A DNA stretch of 64,000 bases, taken from the NCBI GenBank assembly GCA_965224525.1, contig OZ245050.1, forward strand, positions 1,302,001 to 1,366,000, written 5' to 3'. This DNA comes from Granulosicoccus sp036478565. Its GTDB lineage: Bacteria > Pseudomonadota > Gammaproteobacteria > Granulosicoccales > Granulosicoccaceae. Each line of letters starts with the position of its first letter. The first letter of the stretch is position 1. Of this stretch, positions 17,886 to 25,587 are shown piece after piece. The notes under the pieces are model-generated. The model worked only from the letters and a program-made list of their open reading frames with translations. It made no database searches and was not told where the DNA came from. The position numbers and the translations under genes were made by a program.

Positions 17886-19394
17886 TTGTCTGAACGCCGC
17901 CGCCGATCTAACACCCGAAAAAAACCAGCAGTAGTGTCATTGCCATATTTGACACGCACAGCGCCAACCTATGACATTCTGGCCGAAGAACAAATTATTG
18001 CGGTTGAAGAAGCGGCTGAGAAAATTTTGCAGGAAATTGGTGTAGAAGTTCGCCACGAACCTAGCCTGAAACTCTTGAAAGAGGCCGGACTGGATGTTGA
18101 TGGAGAGCGGGTTCGATTTCCCCATGGGTTTTGCCGAAAACTGATCGTCGACAACGCACCTTCCAGGTTCATTCAACACGCACGTAATCCAGAAAAATCG
18201 GTAGAAATTGGTGGTAATTCCCTGGTTTTGGTACCGGTCTATGGCCCACCCTTTGTCGCCGCGACTGACATCGACAGGCGTTACGGAACACTGGAAGATT
18301 TCAATAATTTTGTGCGCTTGGCGCACATGAGCCCCGAGCTGCATCATACCGGTGGACCTATCTGTGAACCGACAGATGTTCCGGTAGCAAAACGTCACCT
18401 GGATATGAACTACGGCCACCTGGTTTATTCTGATAAATGCTTCATGGGTGCGGTCACCGCCAGGGACCGTGCGGAAGACACCATAAGAATGTGCGAAATG
18501 GTTTTTGGCAAGGAATTTGTCGATAAAAATTGTGTTGTTTCGGCGCTCATCAACTTGAATTCGCCGTTGGTACTTGATGAAACCATGTTGGATGCAGCGC
18601 ATGTTTACGCTGCCGCCGGCCAGGCTTGCGTCATTACGCCATTCATGATCGCGGGAGCGTCCAGTCCAACAACGGTTGCGGGTTTGGTGGCCCAGTCATT
18701 GGCTGAAACGTTGGTTGGTATGGCGATTACGCAGCTTGTTCGCCCGGGTGCGCCAGTCATGTATGGTTTCGTTATGCTGGGTATGTCGATGCGTTCAGGT
18801 AGCCCGATTCGCTATGACGAAACCTGGAAATCCATGCTGATTGCAGGCCAATTGGCGAGACGTCTTGGTGTGCCGTTTCGCTGCGGAGGGTCCTCATCAA
18901 GTTCCAAAATACCGGACGCGCAGGCTGGTTGGGAAGGCGCGTTGTACATGATGTTCTCAATGCTGTCGGGGGTGAACTTTATGATTCATGCGACGGGTAC
19001 TCTTGAAGCCGGATTAACATCAAATTTTGACAAATTCCTAATTGACTGCGACATGCTGGGTGCTGCTGCACGAATGATGACCAGTGTTGATACCAGTCAA
19101 GATGCTTTTGCGTTTGATGCGATTGCAGAAGTGGGCCCTGCAGGCAACTTTCTGTCCTGCGCCCATACATTGGAACGCTATAAAACCGCTTTTTACATGC
19201 CAACAAATGCTGACTGTGAGTCATTCGAGCAATGGACTGCAGAAGGTGGATTGGATGCTGCCCAGCGTGCCAACAAACGCATGCACAAGATGCTGGATGA
19301 ATACCAGAAGCCGGTATTGGATCCAGCCATTGATGAGGCGCTGATTGATTTCATGGACCGCCGCCGTGAGGTTCTTCCGGACGGCTTTGTATGA
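17886..19394 (+). CDS. MttB-family methylamine/betaine:corrinoid methyltransferase (non-pyrrolysine)
   Basis: A 502-residue member of the trimethylamine methyltransferase MttB superfamily (COG5598). Archaeal MttB uses pyrrolysine to move a methyl from trimethylamine to a corrinoid protein. Non-pyrrolysine relatives act on glycine betaine, proline betaine, carnitine and similar compounds. This frame has no in-frame TAG. Segments typical of the family include TGGPICEPTDVP, PFMIAGASSPTTVAG, GAPVMYGF and EVGPAGNFL. The TTG at 17886 is chosen because AGGAG lies seven bases upstream; a TTG at 17832 would be longer. It overlaps the flavoprotein gene by ATGA. No corrinoid protein or reactivase gene is nearby, which is odd for this chemistry. 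Confidence 0.85.
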   Translation: MSERRRRSNTRKKPAVVSLPYLTRTAPTYDILAEEQIIAVEEAAEKILQEIGVEVRHEPSLKLLKEAGLDVDGERVRFPHGFCRKLIVDNAPSRFIQHARNPEKSVEIGGNSLVLVPVYGPPFVAATDIDRRYGTLEDFNNFVRLAHMSPELHHTGGPICEPTDVPVAKRHLDMNYGHLVYSDKCFMGAVTARDRAEDTIRMCEMVFGKEFVDKNCVVSALINLNSPLVLDETMLDAAHVYAAAGQACVITPFMIAGASSPTTVAGLVAQSLAETLVGMAITQLVRPGAPVMYGFVMLGMSMRSGSPIRYDETWKSMLIAGQLARRLGVPFRCGGSSSSSKIPDAQAGWEGALYMMFSMLSGVNFMIHATGTLEAGLTSNFDKFLIDCDMLGAAARMMTSVDTSQDAFAFDAIAEVGPAGNFLSCAHTLERYKTAFYMPTNADCESFEQWTAEGGLDAAQRANKRMHKMLDEYQKPVLDPAIDEALIDFMDRRREVLPDGFV

Positions 19395-21424
19395 GCCACA
19401 CAAGGCAAGCAGTCAAAGACCCGCTGTTGCAACCCTTGACAATCCGAGGCTTGAAACTCAAGAACCGAATAATGAGCACGTCTCATGCTTCGGCAATGGA
19501 TGACGAAAATATGCCGTCGCTGCGATATCAGCGCTACCATGAAGAAAAGGCCAAAGGTGGACTGGCGTTGACTATGTTCGGCGGTTCTTCCAATGTCGCA
19601 CCGGATTCGCCTGCAATTTTTAATCAGCTAAATGTCGGTACAGATCAGATTATTCCTTATTTGCAGGAATTCTCAGAGCGTATTCATCAGCACGGCACGG
19701 CCTTGATGTGCCAAATTACCCATCTGGGCAGGCGCGGCGATGCGCAAGCTGGCGATTGGCTGCCAACCATTGCACCTTCCCCTGTTCGTGAGACTTTGCA
19801 CCGCAATTTTCCACGAGAAATGGATCGCCATGACATTGACCGTGTGGTGCATGCGTTTGGCCAGGCGGCGTTGCGCTGTAAAAAAGGCGGAATTGACGGG
19901 ATTGAAACGCTTGCTGGCGCTCATCTGATAGGTCAGTTTTTTTCGCCAATGACGAATCAGCGCAGAGATGAATTTGGCGGCAGCGTCGAAAATCGCGCAC
20001 GCTTCGCCCTGCTGGTCCACCAGGAGATTCGCCGCCAAGTGGGAGATGATTTTGTCGTTGGCATGCGTATTACGCTCGATGAAGGTAAAGGCGGATTGCA
20101 TTTTGATGAGGTTTTGCAAATCGCCGAATTACTAAAAAGCGAAGGCGCTGTGGATTTCTTTAATTGCAATGTCGGCCGTATGGATACTGAAATCACACTG
20201 GCGGAAGACAACATGCCCGGCATGAGTCGCCCTTTGGCGCTTTTTCTTGAGACTGTCGGCCGGTTCAAGCGCGCAATAGATTTACCAGTTTTTCATTCTG
20301 CACGCATAACAGATGTAGCAAACGCTCGTTTTGCCATTCGTGATGGCGTGCTGGATATGGTTGCCATGACCCGCGCCCACATCGCCGACCCGCAGATTGT
20401 GAACAAAATAATGCGCGGTGAAGAAGATCGAATCCGGCCCTGCATCGGTGCGTCGCACTGTATCTATAAGAAACCGCATTGCATTCATAACCCCGCCTCC
20501 GGTCGCGAAACCCTGCTGCCGATGGAGGTGCCCTTGAGCGATACACCCGGCAAAAAAGTGGTAGTTGTGGGCAGTGGCCCGGCCGGAATGGAAGCAGCAC
20601 GCGTTGCCGCTGCTCGCGGACATCATGTCATTCTGTTCGAAGCAGCTACTCGATTGGGAGGTCAGATCCAACTTGCGTCCAAAACAACCTGGCGTAAGGA
20701 TCTGATCTCTATCATTGACTGGCGGGAGGCTGAGCTAGGCCATTTAGGTGTAGAAATCCGCTACAACGTCCTTGTCGAAGGCGAAGAAGTAATGGCGGAA
20801 AATCCTGATTGCGTGTTTGTCGCCACGGGTGGCATTCCTGCGGGGCAGGACTTTCCCGGTGCACAGTTGGCAATTTCCTGTTGGGATATTTTATCGGGTG
20901 ATGTGCGCCCGAAGAAGACTATTTTGATCTGCGATACAACTGGCAGGCACGAGGCGGTGTCTTGTGCGGATCACTTGTCGGCGCTTGGCCACAATGTGAC
21001 ACTTGCAACAATTGATACACATGCTGCAACTGAAATGGGTTACCCGGATCGCGCTGTTTTTCGCAAACGGCTTTATCAACAAGGTGTCACAACCTTACCG
21101 GATTTGCGTCTCACTGCTTTGCAACAAGAGGGCAACCGCCTTGTAGCTACATTGACAAATGAACTAACAGGTCAGTCGCAGAACATTTGCACTGATCAGG
21201 TGTTTGTCGAAGCAGGAACCGAACCCATTGCTGATGTGTTCTTTGATTTGAAAGCACAATCAAACAATAGTGGTCTGACCGACGTAGACGCTCTAGCCAA
21301 TTATCAACCTCAGCCTACAGTTATAGATGAAGGTTTTACTCTATACAGGCTTGGTGACTCCGTGACTTCCCGTTCCATCCATGCCGCCATTTTGGAGGCA
21401 TATCGCATCGCTGTCTGGATTTGA
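19391..21424 (+). CDS. TMADH/StcD-like FMN flavoprotein (NADH:flavin oxidoreductase family)
   Basis: A 677-residue protein with an old-yellow-enzyme TIM barrel (about 10-345), an iron-sulfur loop, and a C-terminal dinucleotide-binding half starting with VVVGSGPAGMEAA near 391. The layout matches trimethylamine/dimethylamine dehydrogenases, 2,4-dienoyl-CoA reductase and the N-methylproline demethylase StcD. These oxidise C-N bonds or reduce enoyl groups with FMN and a 4Fe-4S cluster. The loop reads RPCIGASHCIYKKPHC, with Cys at 351, 357 and 364 but Ala354 where TMADH has its second Cys. Barrel residues such as THLGRRGD are kept. Translational coupling to the MttB gene argues for consecutive demethylation steps on one substrate. 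Confidence 0.82.
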   Translation: MSHTRQAVKDPLLQPLTIRGLKLKNRIMSTSHASAMDDENMPSLRYQRYHEEKAKGGLALTMFGGSSNVAPDSPAIFNQLNVGTDQIIPYLQEFSERIHQHGTALMCQITHLGRRGDAQAGDWLPTIAPSPVRETLHRNFPREMDRHDIDRVVHAFGQAALRCKKGGIDGIETLAGAHLIGQFFSPMTNQRRDEFGGSVENRARFALLVHQEIRRQVGDDFVVGMRITLDEGKGGLHFDEVLQIAELLKSEGAVDFFNCNVGRMDTEITLAEDNMPGMSRPLALFLETVGRFKRAIDLPVFHSARITDVANARFAIRDGVLDMVAMTRAHIADPQIVNKIMRGEEDRIRPCIGASHCIYKKPHCIHNPASGRETLLPMEVPLSDTPGKKVVVVGSGPAGMEAARVAAARGHHVILFEAATRLGGQIQLASKTTWRKDLISIIDWREAELGHLGVEIRYNVLVEGEEVMAENPDCVFVATGGIPAGQDFPGAQLAISCWDILSGDVRPKKTILICDTTGRHEAVSCADHLSALGHNVTLATIDTHAATEMGYPDRAVFRKRLYQQGVTTLPDLRLTALQQEGNRLVATLTNELTGQSQNICTDQVFVEAGTEPIADVFFDLKAQSNNSGLTDVDALANYQPQPTVIDEGFTLYRLGDSVTSRSIHAAILEAYRIAVWI

Positions 21425-21463
21425 TATGGACAGTAAAACTAAATCAAGTAAAGGAGAAGTGTC

Positions 21464-22297
21464 ATGAAATTCCAAAGTTTTTTTACTGCGGTGGTAAGTG
21501 CCACCCTTGTGCTTTCAACAGGTGGCGCACAAGGCGGTGAGGCACTTGATCGGGTCATGTCGGATAAAGTTTTAAAAATAGCCACGTCGGCAAGTTGGGC
21601 GCCACAGAGCTTTCTGAACGACGATAATGAGATGGACGGGTTTGACGTCGATATTGCTAAAGAAGTCGCCAAGCGTTTGGGAGTTGATGCAGAATTTGTA
21701 ACACCGGCCTGGGACATTATCACGGCCGGAAAATGGAATGGCCGCTGGGATATTTCAGTTGGATCAATGACGCCTACCGAGTCCCGGACGAGAGTCTTGA
21801 GTTTCCCGGCTGTCTACTATTATACGCCGGCAGCTGTTGCTGTTCACAAGGATAGCGACGCATCGGAGGTCTCCGATCTAAACGGTAAAAAAATGGGTAG
21901 CTGTACCAACTGCACGTTTGAATTGTATTTGAAAAAAGACCTGACCATCGATGCCCAGGACGTCCCTGCATTCGAGTACGAAATTACCGCTGGTGAATTG
22001 AAATCCTACGCTAATTCAAGTGCGGCTTTTGATGATCTTCGCCTTGGGGACGGTACACGGCTTGACGGTGTAGTGGATGCCCTGCCGGCACTATTGCAAG
22101 CCATCGAAAACAACTACCCGTTCAAGATTGTGGGCAGTCCAGTATTCTATGAGCCACTGGCACTCGCCATTGACAAGGGTGACAAAGAGTTCAACGACAA
22201 ACTCGCTGATATTATCGCCGATATGCGTGGTGATGGAACGCTGACCGCGCTGTCGCAAAAGTGGTATAAGGTCGATTACACAATCACTCAAAAGTAA
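21464..22297 (+). CDS. ABC transporter solute-binding protein, polar amino acid type
   Basis: A 277-residue periplasmic binding protein of solute-binding family 3 (HisJ/GlnH-like). The signal peptide (MKFQSFFTAVVSATLVLSTG) is followed by the typical opening DKVLKIATSASWAPQSF, then MDGFDVDIAKEVAKRLG, and SVGSMTPTESRTRVLSFP in the ligand-closing region. The ribosome binding site AAAGGAG is strong. A stable stem-loop follows before the permease gene and probably gives this gene higher mRNA abundance. Family membership points to an amino-acid-like ligand rather than a ProU-type betaine, in keeping with a methylated amino acid as the island's substrate. Confidence 0.9.
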   Translation: MKFQSFFTAVVSATLVLSTGGAQGGEALDRVMSDKVLKIATSASWAPQSFLNDDNEMDGFDVDIAKEVAKRLGVDAEFVTPAWDIITAGKWNGRWDISVGSMTPTESRTRVLSFPAVYYYTPAAVAVHKDSDASEVSDLNGKKMGSCTNCTFELYLKKDLTIDAQDVPAFEYEITAGELKSYANSSAAFDDLRLGDGTRLDGVVDALPALLQAIENNYPFKIVGSPVFYEPLALAIDKGDKEFNDKLADIIADMRGDGTLTALSQKWYKVDYTITQK

Positions 22298-22301
22298 AAG
22301 C

Positions 22302-22324
22302 CTCGGCCCCGAAGAGGGGCCGAG
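22302..22324 (+). terminator. Intercistronic stem-loop, mRNA processing or attenuation
   Basis: Perfect 9-bp stem (CTCGGCCCC at 22302-22310, GGGGCCGAG at 22316-22324) with a GAAGA loop, 5 bases after the binding-protein stop codon. No T-run follows, so it is more likely to stabilise the upstream transcript or cause partial termination than to end the operon. Confidence 0.75.
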
Positions 22325-22347
22325 CTATATAATTCTGGGAGATACTG

Positions 22348-23319
22348 ATGCTTTTTGCAGATACAGTTAAAGACGATGTGTTGGTGCATAAGCCAGCATT
22401 TTTAGTACTCATGTTGATCGTTATGTTAGTTGTATTCAGCATGTTTAACCTTACTGAAACCATCTTTGGTGATTTGATGCGCCCGGTAATTGGTGAGCCG
22501 GCCGAATCGGGCTTATTCGGAATAGTATCTACAGCATTGGTTGTGGCTATTCTTTTCACGATCAATGTTGCATTGATCGGGTTTATGCCATTTCGTATTC
22601 AAATCGCGATCGTATGGTTGCAGCTTCTTGTGTTGTTTTTGTCATTTTTCTACAGTTTTGGATTGAACTTTGAATTCATCCGTTCAAAACTCTGGTTTAT
22701 GATTACGCAGGGAGTATTCACGACTCTTTATGTATCAGCTATTTCGATCGCACTGGCATCTATTCTCGCTGTCCTGGGCGCTGTGGCAAAGCTTTCTTCA
22801 AATGGATTTGCCTATGCAATTGCCAGTTTCTACACTTCTTTCTTCAGGGGGTTGCCGCTCTTGATGCAAGTATATTTGATCTACCTGGGCTTGCCGCAAT
22901 TGGGATACGTGGTGGAAGCGGTGCCTGCTGGCATTTTGGCGCTTACCCTTTGCTACGGCGCTTATATGACAGAGATTTTTCGTGCAGGAATACAATCAAT
23001 TCCGAAAGGTCAATGGGAGGCATCTCGAGCACTTGGATTCAATTTTAGCTTGATCATGCGCCGAATCATTTTACCGCAGTCCATGCCACTGATTATTCCA
23101 CCAACTGGCAACCAGTTCATAGCCATGCTTAAAGACAGTTCGTTGGTTTCTGTAATCGGCGTGTGGGAACTGATGTTCCTGGCCCGTACTTTAGGAACCA
23201 AGGATTTTCGTCACATGGAAATGTTGATCACGGCTGCTCTAATCTATTGGACTATGACGATATGTCTTGAAATGATTCAGAGCCGGATTGAGCGCCACTA
23301 CCGTACGCAGAGCCATTGA
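22348..23319 (+). CDS. ABC transporter permease, polar amino acid type
   Basis: A 323-residue inner-membrane protein of the HisM/GlnP group. The C-terminal 215 residues hold the BPD_transp_1 domain, with QGVFTTLYVSAISIALA at its start, FRGLPLLMQVYLIYLGL, and the EAA loop around EASRALGFNFSLIMRRIILPQ. About 100 extra N-terminal residues add two or three membrane segments, more than the usual 220-residue permease. It is the only permease in the operon, so the channel is presumably a homodimer. It is followed after one base by the ATPase gene. Confidence 0.9.
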   Translation: MLFADTVKDDVLVHKPAFLVLMLIVMLVVFSMFNLTETIFGDLMRPVIGEPAESGLFGIVSTALVVAILFTINVALIGFMPFRIQIAIVWLQLLVLFLSFFYSFGLNFEFIRSKLWFMITQGVFTTLYVSAISIALASILAVLGAVAKLSSNGFAYAIASFYTSFFRGLPLLMQVYLIYLGLPQLGYVVEAVPAGILALTLCYGAYMTEIFRAGIQSIPKGQWEASRALGFNFSLIMRRIILPQSMPLIIPPTGNQFIAMLKDSSLVSVIGVWELMFLARTLGTKDFRHMEMLITAALIYWTMTICLEMIQSRIERHYRTQSH

Positions 23320-23320
23320 T

Positions 23321-24073
23321 ATGGGAAATACTAAATCGGAACCGATTATTGAAGTGCGTAACGTCAACAAGTGGTATGGCGATTATCACGCCCTCAAGAA
23401 TATAAATTTTGTTGTAAACAAAGGCGATAAAATTGTCATTTGTGGGCCATCAGGATCAGGAAAATCCACGTTGGTTCGCACTCTCAACTGGTTGGAGGCT
23501 CACCAAGAGGGGGATATCAAGGTAAATGGAATAAAATTGCATGAGAAAATGAAAGACATTAACAGTGTACGAATGGATGTTGGAATGGTGTTTCAGCACT
23601 TCAATCTCTTCCCTCACCTCACTGTACTTCAAAACCTTACGGCAGCGCCAATGTGGGTTCGGGGGGTATCGGAAAAAGAAGCCTGCGATACCGCCATGAA
23701 ATACCTGGAGCGAGTCCGCATCCCGGAGCAAGCTGATAAATACCCCGGACAATTATCAGGCGGTCAGCAACAGCGCGTAGCAATTGCCCGTTCGCTATGC
23801 ATGAGCCCCAAAGTCATGTTATTTGACGAACCAACTTCCGCGCTTGACCCTGAAATGGTGTCGGAAGTGCTTGATACGATGATTGAGCTGGCTAAAGACG
23901 GCATGACAATGGTTTGCGTCACTCACGAAATGGGTTTTGCTCGGGCCGTTGCTGATCGAGTGGTGTTCATGGATGAAGGTGAGATAATTGAGGAAAATGA
24001 CCCCCATTCATTCTTCGACAATCCTCAGAACGAACGCACGAAAAATTTTCTGGGCCAGATCCTTCAACACTAG
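23321..24073 (+). CDS. ABC transporter ATPase, GlnQ/HisP type
   Basis: A 250-residue cytosolic ATPase that powers the upstream permease. Walker A (GPSGSGKST), Q-loop (VGMVFQHFNLFPHLT), signature (LSGGQQQR), Walker B (VMLFDEPTSALDPE) and H-loop (CVTHEMGFA) are all intact. The ATG at 23321 lies one base after the permease stop. A TTG at 23288 would overlap the permease and adds no family sequence. It is the last gene of the operon before a strong hairpin. Confidence 0.94.
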   Translation: MGNTKSEPIIEVRNVNKWYGDYHALKNINFVVNKGDKIVICGPSGSGKSTLVRTLNWLEAHQEGDIKVNGIKLHEKMKDINSVRMDVGMVFQHFNLFPHLTVLQNLTAAPMWVRGVSEKEACDTAMKYLERVRIPEQADKYPGQLSGGQQQRVAIARSLCMSPKVMLFDEPTSALDPEMVSEVLDTMIELAKDGMTMVCVTHEMGFARAVADRVVFMDEGEIIEENDPHSFFDNPQNERTKNFLGQILQH

Positions 24074-24164
24074 TAGTTCAACCACATGATATTTTAGGGT
24101 TCAGCCGGGCTGCGATCAACTCGTCTGTCAACTTACCTGCCGTTGTTGCCCTTGCTCGACGTGT

Positions 24165-24197
24165 GCCCAATACGCACTTCGCAAGTGCGTATTGGGC
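24165..24197. terminator. Perfect 15-bp stem terminator at the end of the island operon
   Basis: GCCCAATACGCACTT (24165-24179) pairs perfectly with AAGTGCGTATTGGGC (24183-24197) across a CGC loop. It lies 92 bases after the ABC ATPase stop. The T-run after it is poor, so it may be factor-assisted or act in both directions. Confidence 0.7.
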
Positions 24198-24337
24198 CCG
24201 CTTTCAGTATAAGCAGGAAAGCGACACACTGTTGCTCTGTCTGGTTTAATGACATCTCATAAACATGTCACGTTAAAGTCTATCACTCCGCATATGTTTG
24301 ATAGCATTGCAAGTGGTCGTCGAGCAAGAGAAAGGTC

Positions 24338-24763
24338 ATGTCAAAGACAGCATTAGCAATCCTTGTATTTTCAGCTTTGTCTGGCTGCAGTAGCACTGAC
24401 AACGAAAGTGTAGATGTTGCGGGCATCCGGGATTCACTGATTACTGGTCTGGATGAGTCTTCAACGGGTTACTGGGAGTGTACGTTTGACATTAGCGCCA
24501 CTGTTGAGGTTGAAACCGGAACAAATACGATTACATTTTGGGAAAATGGACGAGGTATAGAAGGTGGTGGCCAACTGTACAGCTGGTCTGTAACGCCTGA
24601 CGGAACAGTAGAAGGCGTGTTTGATAGCGGTGAGCGAACCTTTGTATTCGAAGATATCGTATTTGGCAACAATAGCTTTACAGCTTTGGATGCAAGCACG
24701 AGAGATGTAGATACGCCTGAAGAAAGAACGATCGTGTTCAATAGTGACTGCGCCCGGTTTTAG
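24338..24763 (+). CDS. Putative small lipoprotein of unknown function
   Basis: A 141-residue protein starting with a lipoprotein signal (MSKTALAILVFSALSGCSS, lipobox LSGC). The mature part has no domain I recognise. It is rich in Thr, Glu and beta-forming segments (ISATVEVETGTNTITFWENG and RTFVFEDIVFGNNSFTA), with two Cys (WECTFD and NSDCARF) that could form a disulfide. The start has AGAAAGG upstream. A 20-codon fragment of a paralog lies at 15503, on the other side of the catabolic island. It is separated from the ABC operon by a hairpin, so it is probably transcribed alone. Confidence 0.7.
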   Translation: MSKTALAILVFSALSGCSSTDNESVDVAGIRDSLITGLDESSTGYWECTFDISATVEVETGTNTITFWENGRGIEGGGQLYSWSVTPDGTVEGVFDSGERTFVFEDIVFGNNSFTALDASTRDVDTPEERTIVFNSDCARF

Positions 24764-24797
24764 AATACAGGTCAATGCCAGTTAAATCACTGGTCAG

Positions 24798-25538
24798 TCA
24801 ATGCATGAATATACCGCCATTGACCGATATCTCACTACCGGTGATGTAGCCGGCATCTTCAGCGACCAGAAAACTGACTGCATTGGCAATGTCTGCTGGT
24901 TGTCCGATGCTGCCGACAGGAATCGCATCGACTATCGCCTGTCGCTGTGCAGGTGGAATCGTCTTTACCATTTCCGTTTCGATGAAACCGGGTGAAACGG
25001 TATTGACCGTAATCCCCTTGCGTGCAACCTCCTGCGCCAGAGCTTTGGTAAAGCCATGTACGCCAGCCTTGGCCGCCGAATAGTTGGTTTGACCAAACTG
25101 CCCCCGTTGTCCGTTGACGGACGATATGTTCACGATGCGTCCGTAGCCTGTTTCCAGCATGGGGTCCAGCAGTGGTTTGATCACGTTGTACAGGCTGGAC
25201 AGGTTGGTGTTGATGACTGCCTGCCAGTCAGTGAGTGTCAGATTGCGCAAAGTGGCATCTCGAGTGATCCCCGCGTTGTTTACAATGACCGCAGGTGGTC
25301 CGAATTGCTGGAGAAATACCTCGGCCATAGACTGACACGATTCCGGATCTGCCACATCACCAGGTAACAAATGGTATTGCAGATTGACCTCGCGCAGCTG
25401 GACCTGCCAGCGAACTGCATCATCATGCAGTTCAGGCAGATAGTTGGCGATCACACGAAAGCCGTCGCTGGCCAGTCGTTTGCAGATGGCTGTACCAAGG
25501 CCGCCGGTACCACCGGTTACGAGTGCTGTTTGCATCAA
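24798..25538 (-). CDS. phaB: Acetoacetyl-CoA reductase-like short-chain dehydrogenase (PhaB-like)
   Basis: A 246-residue SDR enzyme. The NADP-binding motif is TGGTGGLGTAIC near residue 8, the NNAGIT motif is present, and the catalytic triad is visible as Ser in NISSVNGQRGQFGQ and YSAAK. The VNGQRGQFGQTNYSAAKAG region is characteristic of PhaB, which reduces acetoacetyl-CoA to (R)-3-hydroxybutyryl-CoA for polyhydroxybutyrate synthesis. FabG (3-oxoacyl-ACP reductase) is the close alternative. No phaA or phaC is in the window. It is divergent from the cyclase gene. Confidence 0.78.
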   Translation of the reverse strand: MMQTALVTGGTGGLGTAICKRLASDGFRVIANYLPELHDDAVRWQVQLREVNLQYHLLPGDVADPESCQSMAEVFLQQFGPPAVIVNNAGITRDATLRNLTLTDWQAVINTNLSSLYNVIKPLLDPMLETGYGRIVNISSVNGQRGQFGQTNYSAAKAGVHGFTKALAQEVARKGITVNTVSPGFIETEMVKTIPPAQRQAIVDAIPVGSIGQPADIANAVSFLVAEDAGYITGSEISVNGGIFMH

Positions 25539-25587
25539 TGCAAGATAACATGCAGTGATATGCTAACCTTTGTGGTTCTACGGTTGA

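Noticed and set aside
17937..18602. 221-codon minus-strand frame inside the MttB gene
   Set aside because: It is antisense to a well-supported gene, with a composition expected from a shadow frame.
17886..19394. Pyrrolysine-type trimethylamine methyltransferase
   Set aside because: There is no in-frame TAG codon and no pyl genes are nearby. It belongs to the non-pyrrolysine branch.
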